The translations under genes were made by a program, and so were the position numbers. Shown here in pieces: positions 56,064 to 64,000 of a stretch of DNA of 64,000 bases. Origin of the DNA: Maribellus sediminis (GTDB taxonomy: Bacteria > Bacteroidota > Bacteroidia > Bacteroidales > Prolixibacteraceae). Every line of letters begins with the position of its first letter. The first letter of the stretch is position 1. Under the pieces are notes generated by a model, which saw nothing but the letters and a program-made list of their open reading frames with translations, made no database searches and was not told the DNA's origin. Location: contig NZ_WXUB01000002.1 in NCBI RefSeq assembly GCF_011799805.1, forward strand, positions 496,001 through 560,000. The letters run 5' to 3'.

Positions 56064-58679
56064 CTAATTATCCAACAGCGTATTTTCACCGGTCAGGGTT
56101 ATTTTTCCTGAAGTGTAAGAAACATCTTCGGTTGGTTGTCCACCGCCCACAAACACTTCAAAATCGCCGGACTCGATAATGCGTTTATCATCCTTTCCGA
56201 TTATTGAAAATTGACGTGGATTTAAAGTGAACTCTACCGTTTTTGATTCACCGGCTTTAATAAATACACGCTCGAAGCCTTCGAGTTGGTATTTTGGACG
56301 AGGCGTACTTGCGACGTCGTCTTTCAAATACAACTGAACCACTTCTTCGCCATCTGCCTTACCGGTATTTTTAACTTTAACGCTCACTTTAACCGTTTCT
56401 CCGTTTTTTGCTGATTTTGGAAGCTCCAATCCCTTATAATCAAAGGAAGTATAACTTAAACCGTAACCAAAAGGATAAAGCGGTTCACCTTCAAAATATT
56501 TGTAGGTTCTGCCTTCCATGTCGTAATCCTCAAAAGGAGGCAATTGTTCTACCGATTTGTAATAAGTAACCGGAAGTCTGCCCGCCGGGTTATAATCGCC
56601 AAACAAAACATCGGCCACAGCATTACCACCTTCCTGGCCTGGATAACCGGCTGTTACAATGGCATCAAGGTTTTCTTCAGCCCAGTTTACTGCCAGTGCA
56701 CTTCCATTCAGTAAAACCAGAATTACAGGTTTTCCTGTTGCTGCAACGGCCTTCATCAGTTCGCGTTGTGTTCCAGGAAGCTTTAAATGTGTGCGGTCGC
56801 CGCCTTCAAATCCATCCACTTTTATGGGCATTTCTTCGCCTTCAAGCCGTTGAGAAAGACCAAGCACCAAAACAACCGCATCAGCCTGTTTAGCGGCTGC
56901 CACAGCTTCTTTTTGCATATTGTCATCAGGCATCGACCATAATAAACGTGCATCGCCATCGCCAAAATTATTCTTGTACTCGTACACCACTTTGTATTTT
57001 TTACCGGCCTTCATTTCAACAGCTTTCTCGTGATGAAAAGGATGATGCTCCGATTTGTGACTTAAAATCTCATCGCCATCGAGTGAAATCTTCAGATCAG
57101 GCATTCCCCAGCATCCTATTTTGTAGGTTCCTGATACCGGAGGGACAATATAACCGGTCCATTTGATACTGAAATTATCATCATCGAGTTGCTTTGAAGG
57201 AGCATGTGATTCCCAGTAAAAATCAACGTTCTCATCTATTCGGGTAAAGGCCGGCTCGCCTTCCAGATCGGCATTGGCAAAATATTCTCCGGTAATTCCC
57301 TTTTTGCCGTCTTCAGTTTGTAAGTATTCTGCAGGAATAGCGTGTAAATTGCTTACGCCTTCAGCCAGATGACTACCTTCAGCATATAGAATCTCGGTAT
57401 TTTCAAGTTTATTCTGGAGGCCTTTTAACACCGTTACAGGATGTTTTGCTATTCCGTTGTAGTTTCCTACCAACGACTCCCAGTTGTCGGCATTAGGCCC
57501 AATTACGGCTATCTTTTTAATATCCTTTGACAAGGGCAGAATTTGCTTTTCATTTTTCAACAGAACAATACTCTTCTGAGCAGCTTCCAGTGCCAGTACT
57601 GAATTCTCTTTTGATGTATTTACCGCGTAGGGAATTTGTGCATAAGCAACATCTTTATCCGCATCGAACATACCCAGTTTAAACCTAGCCATAAAAAGCC
57701 TTTTCACAGCTACATCAATCTCTTCTTCACTAATCAGACCCTGTTTAAACGCTTCCGCCAGTTTTGAATAAGCCACTCCGCAATTCAGGTCGGTTCCGGC
57801 TTTTACTGCAGCTGCACTCGCCTCTTCTGCATTGGCCGAGAAATCCTGGAAAGTATAAAAATCGGAAATGGCCCAGCAATCGGAAACCACATAACCATTA
57901 AATCCCCACTCATTTCGCAGAATACTGAATAACTCGGGACTGGCGCAACACGGATAACCTTTAAACTGGTTGTAAGCGCCCATGATGGAGTAAACTCCGG
58001 CATCTTTGACCAATGTTCTGAAGGCCGGCAGATACGTTTCTCTTAAATCGCGTTCACTAATTAGTGCATTAAATTCATGCCGAAGCGGTTCGGGGCCCGA
58101 ATGAACGGCATAATGCTTGGCTGTTGCCACAACTTTCAGATATTTAGGATCGTTTCCCTGCAGGCCTTTTACGAATTCCCCACCAAGAACACCTGTCAGG
58201 TATGGATCTTCTCCGTAAGTCTCGTGACCACGCCCCCATCTGGGATCGCGGAAAATATTAATGTTTGGCGACCAAAACGTCAGTCCCTGGTACATTCCGC
58301 GTTTTCCGCGACGAACAAATTCGTGGTGTTTGGCTCGTGCTTCATCAGAAATTGCATTGGCAACACGGTGCATTAAATCCTGATCCCACGAAGCTGCAAT
58401 AGTTATCGATTGCGGAAAAACAGTGGCATAACCAGCCCTTGCAACACCGTGCAGGCACTCGTTCCACCAGTTGTATTCCGGTACCTGTAACCGTTCGATA
58501 GCCGGTGCTGTATAAACCATCTGGCCTACTTTTTCTTCAAGCGTCATTTGCGAAACCAGGATATCCACCCGTTCATCGAATGGCAAATTCTCATCGAGGA
58601 AATCAAAGTTTTCCTGTTGTGCGACACTAATTTTACTAAGAAATAAGAAAGTCAGGAATGTTAAGAATAATCTATTCAT
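56064..58679 (-). CDS. Glycoside hydrolase family 3 with PA14 insert
   Basis: The 871-residue exo-acting beta-glycosidase has a signal peptide (ending SVAQQ). The GH3 TIM-barrel domain carries the catalytic nucleophile Asp in GYVVSDCWAISDF (near 267). The alpha/beta domain is interrupted by a PA14 domain (about 455-590, including GITGEYFANADLEGEPAF), which binds or shapes the sugar pocket. A fibronectin-like domain (VKVSVKVKNTGKADGEEVVQ) ends the protein. Similar proteins are beta-glucosidases or beta-xylosidases. It is probably periplasmic. A good -7 box lies upstream. Confidence 0.95.
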   Translation of the reverse strand: MNRLFLTFLTFLFLSKISVAQQENFDFLDENLPFDERVDILVSQMTLEEKVGQMVYTAPAIERLQVPEYNWWNECLHGVARAGYATVFPQSITIAASWDQDLMHRVANAISDEARAKHHEFVRRGKRGMYQGLTFWSPNINIFRDPRWGRGHETYGEDPYLTGVLGGEFVKGLQGNDPKYLKVVATAKHYAVHSGPEPLRHEFNALISERDLRETYLPAFRTLVKDAGVYSIMGAYNQFKGYPCCASPELFSILRNEWGFNGYVVSDCWAISDFYTFQDFSANAEEASAAAVKAGTDLNCGVAYSKLAEAFKQGLISEEEIDVAVKRLFMARFKLGMFDADKDVAYAQIPYAVNTSKENSVLALEAAQKSIVLLKNEKQILPLSKDIKKIAVIGPNADNWESLVGNYNGIAKHPVTVLKGLQNKLENTEILYAEGSHLAEGVSNLHAIPAEYLQTEDGKKGITGEYFANADLEGEPAFTRIDENVDFYWESHAPSKQLDDDNFSIKWTGYIVPPVSGTYKIGCWGMPDLKISLDGDEILSHKSEHHPFHHEKAVEMKAGKKYKVVYEYKNNFGDGDARLLWSMPDDNMQKEAVAAAKQADAVVLVLGLSQRLEGEEMPIKVDGFEGGDRTHLKLPGTQRELMKAVAATGKPVILVLLNGSALAVNWAEENLDAIVTAGYPGQEGGNAVADVLFGDYNPAGRLPVTYYKSVEQLPPFEDYDMEGRTYKYFEGEPLYPFGYGLSYTSFDYKGLELPKSAKNGETVKVSVKVKNTGKADGEEVVQLYLKDDVASTPRPKYQLEGFERVFIKAGESKTVEFTLNPRQFSIIGKDDKRIIESGDFEVFVGGGQPTEDVSYTSGKITLTGENTLLDN

Positions 58680-58713
58680 TGTTCGTTAATTTAGGCCGTT
58701 CTGCTCTGTTCCG

Positions 58714-58722
58714 GCAAAAATA
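58714..58722 (-). promoter_or_regulatory. Candidate -7 box for the GH3 gene
   Basis: The minus strand reads TATTTTTGC, matching TAnnTTTGC, 34 bases upstream of the GH3 start. A -33 element is not clear. Confidence 0.5.
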
Positions 58723-58776
58723 ATGATTTGAAAATGTAATTTTGGAATTTTTAGCGTAATTTAATAAGAAATATAC

Positions 58777-59307
58777 TTGATGTCAGATTTATTTAAACAA
58801 TACAAAAATCTTCGGGACAAAGTAGATATACAGAGCAATAAACTTGAAAAGCAGCATTCGCAACACATGGCCTGCAAAATGGGTTGCGACCTTTGCTGTA
58901 TGGATTACAGCATTTTTCCTGTAGAGTTTTACAGCATTAGAGAGGCACTGAACACAAAAGATTTAAAGTTGGATTTGTCATCTGTAAACAAGCCAGGTAC
59001 GTGTGTATTTTTAAAGAATCACAAATGTACAATTTACGACGAACGCCCCATTATATGCAGAACCCATGGACTGCCACTTCTATTTATGAATGATGAAGAT
59101 AATTGGGAATTATCGGCTTGCGAACTGAATTTCACCGAGTTCGACTTTTCAGATTTTACAAATGAAAACACCTTTCCGCAGGACAGAATCAACAGCGAAC
59201 TGTTCATGACCAACAAAACTTTTTTACAAAATTTCGACGAGAAGGAGTTTGGAGAGTTCGACTTGATTCCGATTAAAAATTTGATTGACGAAATTAAATC
59301 AGAATAA
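58777..59307 (+). CDS. YkgJ-family cysteine cluster protein
   Basis: The 176-residue protein contains an ordered cysteine cluster: CKMGCDLCCMDYSIFPVEF, then GTCVFLKNHKCTIYDERPII followed by CRTHGLPL. This is the metal-binding (Zn or Fe) core of YkgJ/CxxCxxCC proteins. The function is unknown, though a role in metal handling or as an iron-sulfur carrier has been suggested for relatives. It precedes a DsrE-like gene by one base and is divergent from the GH3 gene. Confidence 0.88.
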   Translation: MMSDLFKQYKNLRDKVDIQSNKLEKQHSQHMACKMGCDLCCMDYSIFPVEFYSIREALNTKDLKLDLSSVNKPGTCVFLKNHKCTIYDERPIICRTHGLPLLFMNDEDNWELSACELNFTEFDFSDFTNENTFPQDRINSELFMTNKTFLQNFDEKEFGEFDLIPIKNLIDEIKSE

Positions 59308-59308
59308 T

Positions 59309-59728
59309 ATGAAACGAGCAATTTTAATCTTATTTGCACTTATCCTTTTTAGCGGGGTATTTGCACAAAACGAAAAACCAATGAATGATAATTCGAATAA
59401 ATTAGCGGTACTGTGGACCAGCGGAGATCCCAACGTTGCCGAAAAAATGGTTTTTATGTACACTTTGAATGCGAAAAAACAAGGTTGGTTCGACGAAGTG
59501 GTATTAATTATCTGGGGACCATCGGCCAAATTATCTGTAGAAAATGAAATGATTGGTGATTATATTAAACGTATGCAGGAGGCCGGTGTAAAAACCGAAG
59601 CTTGTATGGCTTGTGCCCGAATGTATGATGTTCAGGAAAAACTCGCCGAAATGGGCGTTGATGTAAAAGGCATGGGAGTTCCTCTTTCGAATTACCTCAA
59701 AGAAGGCTGGAAAGTTCTGAGTCTTTAG
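59309..59728 (+). CDS. Exported DsrE-family protein
   Basis: About 139 residues starting at the ATG at 59309 (one base after the YkgJ stop), with a signal peptide (KRAILILFALILFSGVFAQ). The body follows the DsrE/DsrF fold: KLAVLWTSGDPNVAEKMVFM, WGPSAKLSVENEMI and a cysteine pair in TEACMACARMYD. DsrE proteins relay sulfur in the cytoplasm; an exported version with Cys-x-x-Cys is less common, and its role is unknown. Co-transcribed with the upstream gene. Confidence 0.85.
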   Translation: MKRAILILFALILFSGVFAQNEKPMNDNSNKLAVLWTSGDPNVAEKMVFMYTLNAKKQGWFDEVVLIIWGPSAKLSVENEMIGDYIKRMQEAGVKTEACMACARMYDVQEKLAEMGVDVKGMGVPLSNYLKEGWKVLSL

Positions 59729-59748
59729 AATAGCGGACAGCAAAAGAA

Positions 59749-59774
59749 AAAGCACCCATTCTCATGGATGCTTT
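59749..59774. terminator. Bidirectional terminator between DsrE and DUF2795 genes
   Basis: AAAGCACCCAT (59749-59759) pairs with ATGGATGCTTT (59764-59774), one mismatch, with a T tract on the plus strand and an A-rich flank on the other. It serves the plus-strand DsrE gene and the convergent DUF2795 gene. Confidence 0.8.
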
Positions 59775-59794
59775 TTTATCGTTTCATCAAGCTC

Positions 59795-60016
59795 TTAATA
59801 TTCGTCTTCGTTGAAAAAGAAGTCATCTTTACTTGGATAATCCGGCCAAATGTCTTCTATACTTTCATACATTTCGCCTTCATCTTCAATTTCCTGCAAA
59901 TTTTCGATTACTTCAAGCGGGGCACCCGAACGAATTGCGTAGTCGATAAGTTCATCCTTAGTTGCAGGCCATGGTGCATCTTCTAATTTCGATGCCAGTT
60001 CCAGAGTCCAATACAT
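59795..60016 (-). CDS. DUF2795 small acidic protein
   Basis: The 73-residue protein reads YWTLELASKLEDAPWPATKD near the start and ends with the acidic FFFNEDEY tail. This matches the DUF2795 family, highly conserved in Bacteroidota. Its function is not known. It lies 92 bases from the corrinoid adenosyltransferase gene on the same strand. Confidence 0.88.
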   Translation of the reverse strand: MYWTLELASKLEDAPWPATKDELIDYAIRSGAPLEVIENLQEIEDEGEMYESIEDIWPDYPSKDDFFFNEDEY

Positions 60017-60108
60017 GTGTTAAAAATTTACGTGGTTAAACTCGCGTTTTAAATTGTCGCGAATATAACAAAAAAACAATACGAAAAAACTTTCACGAAA
60101 TTTTTTTA

Positions 60109-60666
60109 TCAATACTTCCAATGTGTTTCATCAACACCTCTCCGAAAGCCAGTAATACGGGCCAATACAAAGAAAAAATCGGAAAGGCGGTTAATGTATT
60201 TTATAAGATCGGGCTGAACCTTTTCTGTTTCTGAAAATTCAACGATACGCCGTTCAGCTCTCCGGCAAACGGTGCGCGCCACATGGTATTGAGCTACAAC
60301 TATATCACCACCGGGTAAAATGAAATTTTTGAGCTTCGGCAGTTCTTCTTCGAAACGATCAATTGCATCTTCCAATACAGCAATGTCTTCAATTTTAATG
60401 GCGAGATCAGCGGTAAAGGCCTCTCCTTTTTCGTCGGATGCCAGGCGCGATCCAATGTTGAAAAGTTTGTTCTGAATATTTAACAGAAGTTCTTTGATAT
60501 CATCTTCCACTTCATTGGAACGGATTACGCCAACTGCAGCATTCAATTCGTCTACAGTGCCATAGGCTTCCAGCCGCAGATCGTACTTTTTCACCCGGCT
60601 GCCACCTACCAGTCCCGTTGTTCCGTCATCACCTGTTTTTGTATAAATCTTTATTTCCTTAGCCAT
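60109..60666 (-). CDS. Corrinoid (cob(I)alamin) adenosyltransferase, PduO type
   Basis: The 185-residue enzyme transfers the adenosyl group of ATP to reduced cobalamin, making coenzyme B12. Family motifs: IKIYTKTGDDGTTGLVGGSR (ATP binding), YGTVDELNAAVG, VCRRAERRIVEF and YINRLSDFFFVLARI. Normal length for the family. The nearest upstream gene on the same strand encodes an ABC ATPase, but a hairpin separates them. Confidence 0.95.
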   Translation of the reverse strand: MAKEIKIYTKTGDDGTTGLVGGSRVKKYDLRLEAYGTVDELNAAVGVIRSNEVEDDIKELLLNIQNKLFNIGSRLASDEKGEAFTADLAIKIEDIAVLEDAIDRFEEELPKLKNFILPGGDIVVAQYHVARTVCRRAERRIVEFSETEKVQPDLIKYINRLSDFFFVLARITGFRRGVDETHWKY

Positions 60667-60684
60667 GTTTGCAATATAGTAAAA

Positions 60685-60710
60685 GATCCCGGTAAAAACT
60701 TACCGGGATC
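60685..60710 (-). terminator. Hairpin terminator after the ABC ATPase gene
   Basis: GATCCCGGTAA (60685-60695) pairs exactly with TTACCGGGATC (60700-60710). On the minus strand the stem runs into TTTT. It separates the ABC ATPase and adenosyltransferase genes, so they are probably transcribed separately, at least in part. Confidence 0.65.
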
Positions 60711-60746
60711 GAATCAACATATACTCCAATCTACCCTTCAATAAGT

Positions 60747-61448
60747 TTAATAGACCGGATTTTCGTTTATCGTGTCTGAATCAATTTCGCCGTCTTTTAA
60801 TCGTATTATTCGGTGTGCATGCCGGGCAATATCTTCCTCGTGCGTTACCATCAATAAAGTATTTCCTTTGCGATGGATATCAGCAAAAAGCTTCATAATT
60901 TCTTCTGAAATTTTTGAATCGAGGTTTCCTGTAGGTTCATCCGCCAGCAATAATGAAGGTTTATTTACAAGTGCCCGGGCAATGGCAACACGCTGGCGCT
61001 GACCTCCTGATAATTCGTTTGGCCGGTGTTCCATTCGGTCTTGCAGACCAACATCAACAAGTGTTTCCTCGGCACGCTTCATTCTTTCGTTTTTACGCAC
61101 CCCGGCATAAACCAAAGGTAACATCACGTTTTCTAAAGCTGTGTTACGTGGTAAAAGGTTAAAAACCTGGAATATAAATCCGATTTCTGAATTTCGTATT
61201 TCCGCCAATTCGTTATCCGATAAGCTACTGACATCTTTCCCGTTCAGGACATATTTACCACTGGTAGGCGTATCCAAACATCCAATCACGTTCATCAGGG
61301 TTGATTTTCCTGAGCCGGATGCGCCCATAATTGCTACATATTCTCCTCTGTTAATGGTAAGCGAAACAGAACGTAACGCCCGTACTACCTGGGTGCCAAC
61401 TTTATAATTTTTGACAATGTTTTCAATTTCAATAACTTTCTCTTTCAT
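60747..61448 (-). CDS. ABC transporter ATPase, LolD/MacB type
   Basis: The 233-residue ATPase has Walker A GASGSGKS (near 40-47), the Q-loop segment [20 protein letters not shown], the signature [15 protein letters not shown], and Walker [10 protein letters not shown]. It belongs to the group that works with MacB or LolCE-type mechanotransmission permeases. No permease gene lies beside it, so its partner is encoded elsewhere. Transcribed divergently from recG. Confidence 0.95.
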   Translation of the reverse strand: MKEKVIEIENIVKNYKVGTQVVRALRSVSLTINRGEYVAIMGASGSGKSTLMNVIGCLDTPTSGKYVLNGKDVSSLSDNELAEIRNSEIGFIFQVFNLLPRNTALENVMLPLVYAGVRKNERMKRAEETLVDVGLQDRMEHRPNELSGGQRQRVAIARALVNKPSLLLADEPTGNLDSKISEEIMKLFADIHRKGNTLLMVTHEEDIARHAHRIIRLKDGEIDSDTINENPVY

Positions 61449-61671
61449 CGGCTTTGGTTTTTAAATTTTCTGTTTCTGGTGTTTAAAGATACGTTCTGAA
61501 TTCAAAATTCGTATAAATATATTCTTTCTTTTTTATGTTGATTAAGCATTTCTGCTGTTTTTTTGAACTTTAACCTGTCATTAAGTTTTTTTATCATTTA
61601 CGGAGAATCAATTAAATCGGGAGATTCAACAAATCACATGCCATAACATTAGATTGAAATGACTAAAAATT

Positions 61672-61679
61672 TATCTTTG
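61672..61679 (+). promoter_or_regulatory. Candidate -7 box immediately before recG
   Basis: TATCTTTG matches TAnnTTTG and ends 4 bases before the ATG at 61684. If used, the transcript would be nearly leaderless. Confidence 0.4.
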
Positions 61680-61683
61680 TTTT

Positions 61684-63786
61684 ATGTCGGAGTTTCTCGA
61701 TCAGGAAATACAATTTTTACCGGGCGTTGGTCCGAAACGTGCCGAGATAATTAAGAAAGAACTAAAGGTTTTTACCTTTAGAGATTTGATCTATTATTAT
61801 CCTTACAAATACATCGACCGCACAAAATTTTACAAAATAGCCGAAATTCATTCGCAAATGCCATACATTCAGGTTAAAGGCGTTATACGAACGATGGAAA
61901 CCATTGGCAGCGGCCCAAAACAACGTTTAAGTGCACGTTTCTACGACGATACAGGAAGTATTGAACTGATTTGGTTCAGGGCAATAAAATGGCAGAAAGA
62001 AAACCTGAAACTGAACAAGGAATACATTGTATTTGGGAAACCTGCCGAGTTTGGAGGTAAGATAAGCGTTGTTCATCCTGAATTGGAAACCGAAGAGGAA
62101 AAACAATTAAAACCAGTGGGATTGTTCCAGGGGTATTACAATACCTCCGAGAACATGAAAAAGAAGTACTTGAATTCGAAGGCCATTAACAAAATGCAAT
62201 TAACGTTGATCAGCCTGTCCCGGGGAAAGATTAAGGAAACCTTACCAGCGGAACTGGTGGACAGGATGAAACTGATGAGCCTGGAAGAAGCACTTTTCAA
62301 CATTCATAAACCCGAAAACACCCTGCTATTAAAAAAAGCTACCTTTCGTTTAAAGTTTGAAGAGCTGTTTTTTATTCAGTTAAAAATTCTCGCGTTAAAA
62401 CATAACCGCGATCAAAAATTCAAAGGTTTCAGGTTCGAAAATGTTGGCTACAACTTTAATACCTTCTTTAACGATTTCCTGCCATTCAACCTTACCGGGG
62501 CACAGAAAAAGGTAATCAAAGAGATTAGAAGAGACGTAAACCGAAACACACAAATGAACCGCCTCTTACAAGGCGACGTGGGCAGCGGAAAAACCCTGGT
62601 GGCACTAATGACCATGCTGATCGCCATGGATAACGGATTTCAAAGCTGCCTGATGGCCCCGACCGAAATTCTCGCACAACAGCATTTTCAGTCGATTTCG
62701 AAGTTTCTGATCGGAATGAATGTAAAAGTTGGATTGTTGACCGGCTCAACAAAAACCAAAGAACGAAAAGAACTGTATACAGCCCTGCAATCGGGCGAAA
62801 TGTCGATCATTATCGGAACGCACGCTTTAATTGAAGATACGGTAGTATTTAATAACCTGGGATTGGTTGTAATCGACGAGCAACATCGTTTTGGAGTGGC
62901 CCAACGTGCAAAACTTTGGCAGAAAAACGACCTGATTCCGCCGCATATTTTGGTGATGACCGCCACTCCTATCCCGCGTACCCTGGCGATGACGGTTTAC
63001 GGCGACCTTGACGTTTCGGTGATCGATGAACTGCCTCCGGGAAGAAAACCCATCCAAACCATGCATTTTTACGAGAACCGCCGCAAACAGGTGTACAACT
63101 TCCTAAAACAACAAATTGAAAAAGGCACCCAGGTTTATGTCGTTTATCCGTTGATCTCAGAATCTGAAAAAATGGACCTCAAAGATCTGGAAGAAGGTTA
63201 TCGTCATCTGTCGGAAGTATTTCCCGAATACAAACTGAGCATGGTGCATGGTAAAATGAAACCGGCGATTAAAGAGAGTGCCATGCAGCATTTTAAAAAT
63301 GCCGAAAGCCAAATAATGGTAGCCACCACCGTTATTGAAGTGGGAGTTGATGTGCCAAATGCTGCCGTTATGGTGATTGAAAGTGCAGAACGTTTTGGTT
63401 TATCGCAACTGCACCAGCTGCGTGGCCGCGTTGGCCGGGGAGCCGAACAATCGTATTGCATATTGATGTCGTCGTATAAATTGAGCAACGAAAGCCGGAA
63501 ACGCCTGGAAACGATGGTGCGAACCAATGATGGTTTCGAAATTGCCGAAGTAGACATGAAATTACGTGGCCCCGGCGACCTGGAAGGAACACAACAAAGT
63601 GGCATGGGCTTCGATCTGAAAATTGCGAACCTGAGTAAGGATGGTGAAATTCTGCAGTTGGCCCGAAATGTTGCTAACGATATTCTCGATGATGATCCTT
63701 ACCTGCAAAAGGAACAAAACCAGCTACTGCTTAGAAATTTACTGTCATCGAAAGAAACCGGCTTCGACTGGAGTTCGATCAGCTAG
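61684..63786 (+). CDS. recG: ATP-dependent DNA helicase RecG
   Basis: RecG remodels stalled replication forks and Holliday junctions. The 700-residue protein has the N-terminal wedge domain (LPGVGPKRAEIIKKELKVFT, then an OB fold near 60-150), Walker A in LLQGDVGSGKTLVAL (about 294-308), the DEQH box (VVIDEQHRFG, Asp398), and helicase motifs TATPIPRTLAMTVYGDLDV and QLRGRVGRG. Full length for the family. The stop is 5 bases from the convergent stop of the cation exporter gene. Confidence 0.98.
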   Translation: MSEFLDQEIQFLPGVGPKRAEIIKKELKVFTFRDLIYYYPYKYIDRTKFYKIAEIHSQMPYIQVKGVIRTMETIGSGPKQRLSARFYDDTGSIELIWFRAIKWQKENLKLNKEYIVFGKPAEFGGKISVVHPELETEEEKQLKPVGLFQGYYNTSENMKKKYLNSKAINKMQLTLISLSRGKIKETLPAELVDRMKLMSLEEALFNIHKPENTLLLKKATFRLKFEELFFIQLKILALKHNRDQKFKGFRFENVGYNFNTFFNDFLPFNLTGAQKKVIKEIRRDVNRNTQMNRLLQGDVGSGKTLVALMTMLIAMDNGFQSCLMAPTEILAQQHFQSISKFLIGMNVKVGLLTGSTKTKERKELYTALQSGEMSIIIGTHALIEDTVVFNNLGLVVIDEQHRFGVAQRAKLWQKNDLIPPHILVMTATPIPRTLAMTVYGDLDVSVIDELPPGRKPIQTMHFYENRRKQVYNFLKQQIEKGTQVYVVYPLISESEKMDLKDLEEGYRHLSEVFPEYKLSMVHGKMKPAIKESAMQHFKNAESQIMVATTVIEVGVDVPNAAVMVIESAERFGLSQLHQLRGRVGRGAEQSYCILMSSYKLSNESRKRLETMVRTNDGFEIAEVDMKLRGPGDLEGTQQSGMGFDLKIANLSKDGEILQLARNVANDILDDDPYLQKEQNQLLLRNLLSSKETGFDWSSIS

Positions 63787-63791
63787 TTCAA

Positions 63792-64000
63792 TCAATGATG
63801 ATGGTGGTGATGGTGTTCATGAGAATGATCGTTGTTGCTCATATCCAGCAGCACAACTCCTGAATCCTTTAACAAACCAACCGACCACTTAATAATAACG
63901 AACGAACTAATTATAGCCACAATCGGATCGACAAAGGCGATATCCCAGGTTTTAGCGGCAAGCAAGCCGACGATTGCAGAAACACTCGTCATGGCATCCG
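63792..64000 (-). CDS. CDF metal exporter, C-terminal part (cut by window edge)
   Basis: Only the last 68 residues are visible; the gene continues beyond the right edge. The visible part includes DAMTSVSAIVGLLAAKTWDI, the conserved membrane segment with the metal-site Asp of cation diffusion facilitators (DmeF-like), then another membrane helix and SVGLLKDSGVVLLDM. The protein ends in a His-rich tail with seven consecutive histidines. The usual cytoplasmic C-terminal domain after the last helix is missing. Likely exports Zn, Co or Ni. Confidence 0.85.
   Translation of the reverse strand, partial: DAMTSVSAIVGLLAAKTWDIAFVDPIVAIISSFVIIKWSVGLLKDSGVVLLDMSNNDHSHEHHHHHHH

Overview
The window looks like chromosomal DNA of a member of the Bacteroidota, most likely a marine, Marinilabiliales/Prolixibacteraceae-like organism. 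That placement is inference. It rests on a SusC-type TonB transporter, a type IX secretion cargo with a PorP/SprF partner, TAnnTTTG-type -7 boxes, sulfatases, and a V-type ATPase operon containing a DUF2764 subunit. No rRNA, tRNA or CRISPR array was seen.

Region 1 (1-10.4 kb) is the edge of a polysaccharide utilisation locus. It holds a SusC porin cut by the left edge, a divergent AraC-type regulator, a lipoprotein sulfatase, and a large protein joining an S1 sulfatase to an alpha-L-rhamnosidase (GH78). This set suggests a sulfated, rhamnose-containing polymer such as ulvan or a sulfated rhamnan. The regulator/SusC gap carries three helically phased GGACAAT-type repeats, and the far flank holds what looks like the relic of a hybrid two-component (HTCS) sensor.

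Region 2 (10.7-21.7 kb) has two universal-stress-like proteins, then a compact V-type ATPase operon (A-B-E-DUF2764-D-I-K) ended by a strong terminator. The K subunit has the residues that bind Na+ in the Enterococcus hirae enzyme. A NarX-type histidine kinase and a LuxR-type response regulator follow.

Region 3 (21.7-34.8 kb) is mostly core genome: an MFS transporter, thrS-infC-rpmI-rplT (infC apparently begins at an AUA codon), a chorismate mutase, a DmpG-like aldolase, a T9SS pair, a DPP IV-type peptidase and a DUF502 membrane protein.

Region 4 (34.9-47.3 kb) holds an RND efflux operon, a REP-like inverted pair, a TPR lipoprotein, a long structured gene-free stretch (about 41.8-42.5 kb), a run of secreted or lipid-anchored alpha/beta- and SGNH-type hydrolases, and a pterin carbinolamine dehydratase.

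Region 5 (47.5-64 kb) holds an FAD-dependent lipoprotein oxidoreductase, a WrbA-like flavodoxin, a large beta-propeller exoprotein, a membrane protein, a DUF5916 outer-membrane protein, a GH3 glycosidase with a PA14 insert, small YkgJ, DsrE and DUF2795 proteins, a corrinoid adenosyltransferase, an orphan ABC ATPase, recG, and a CDF metal exporter cut by the right edge.
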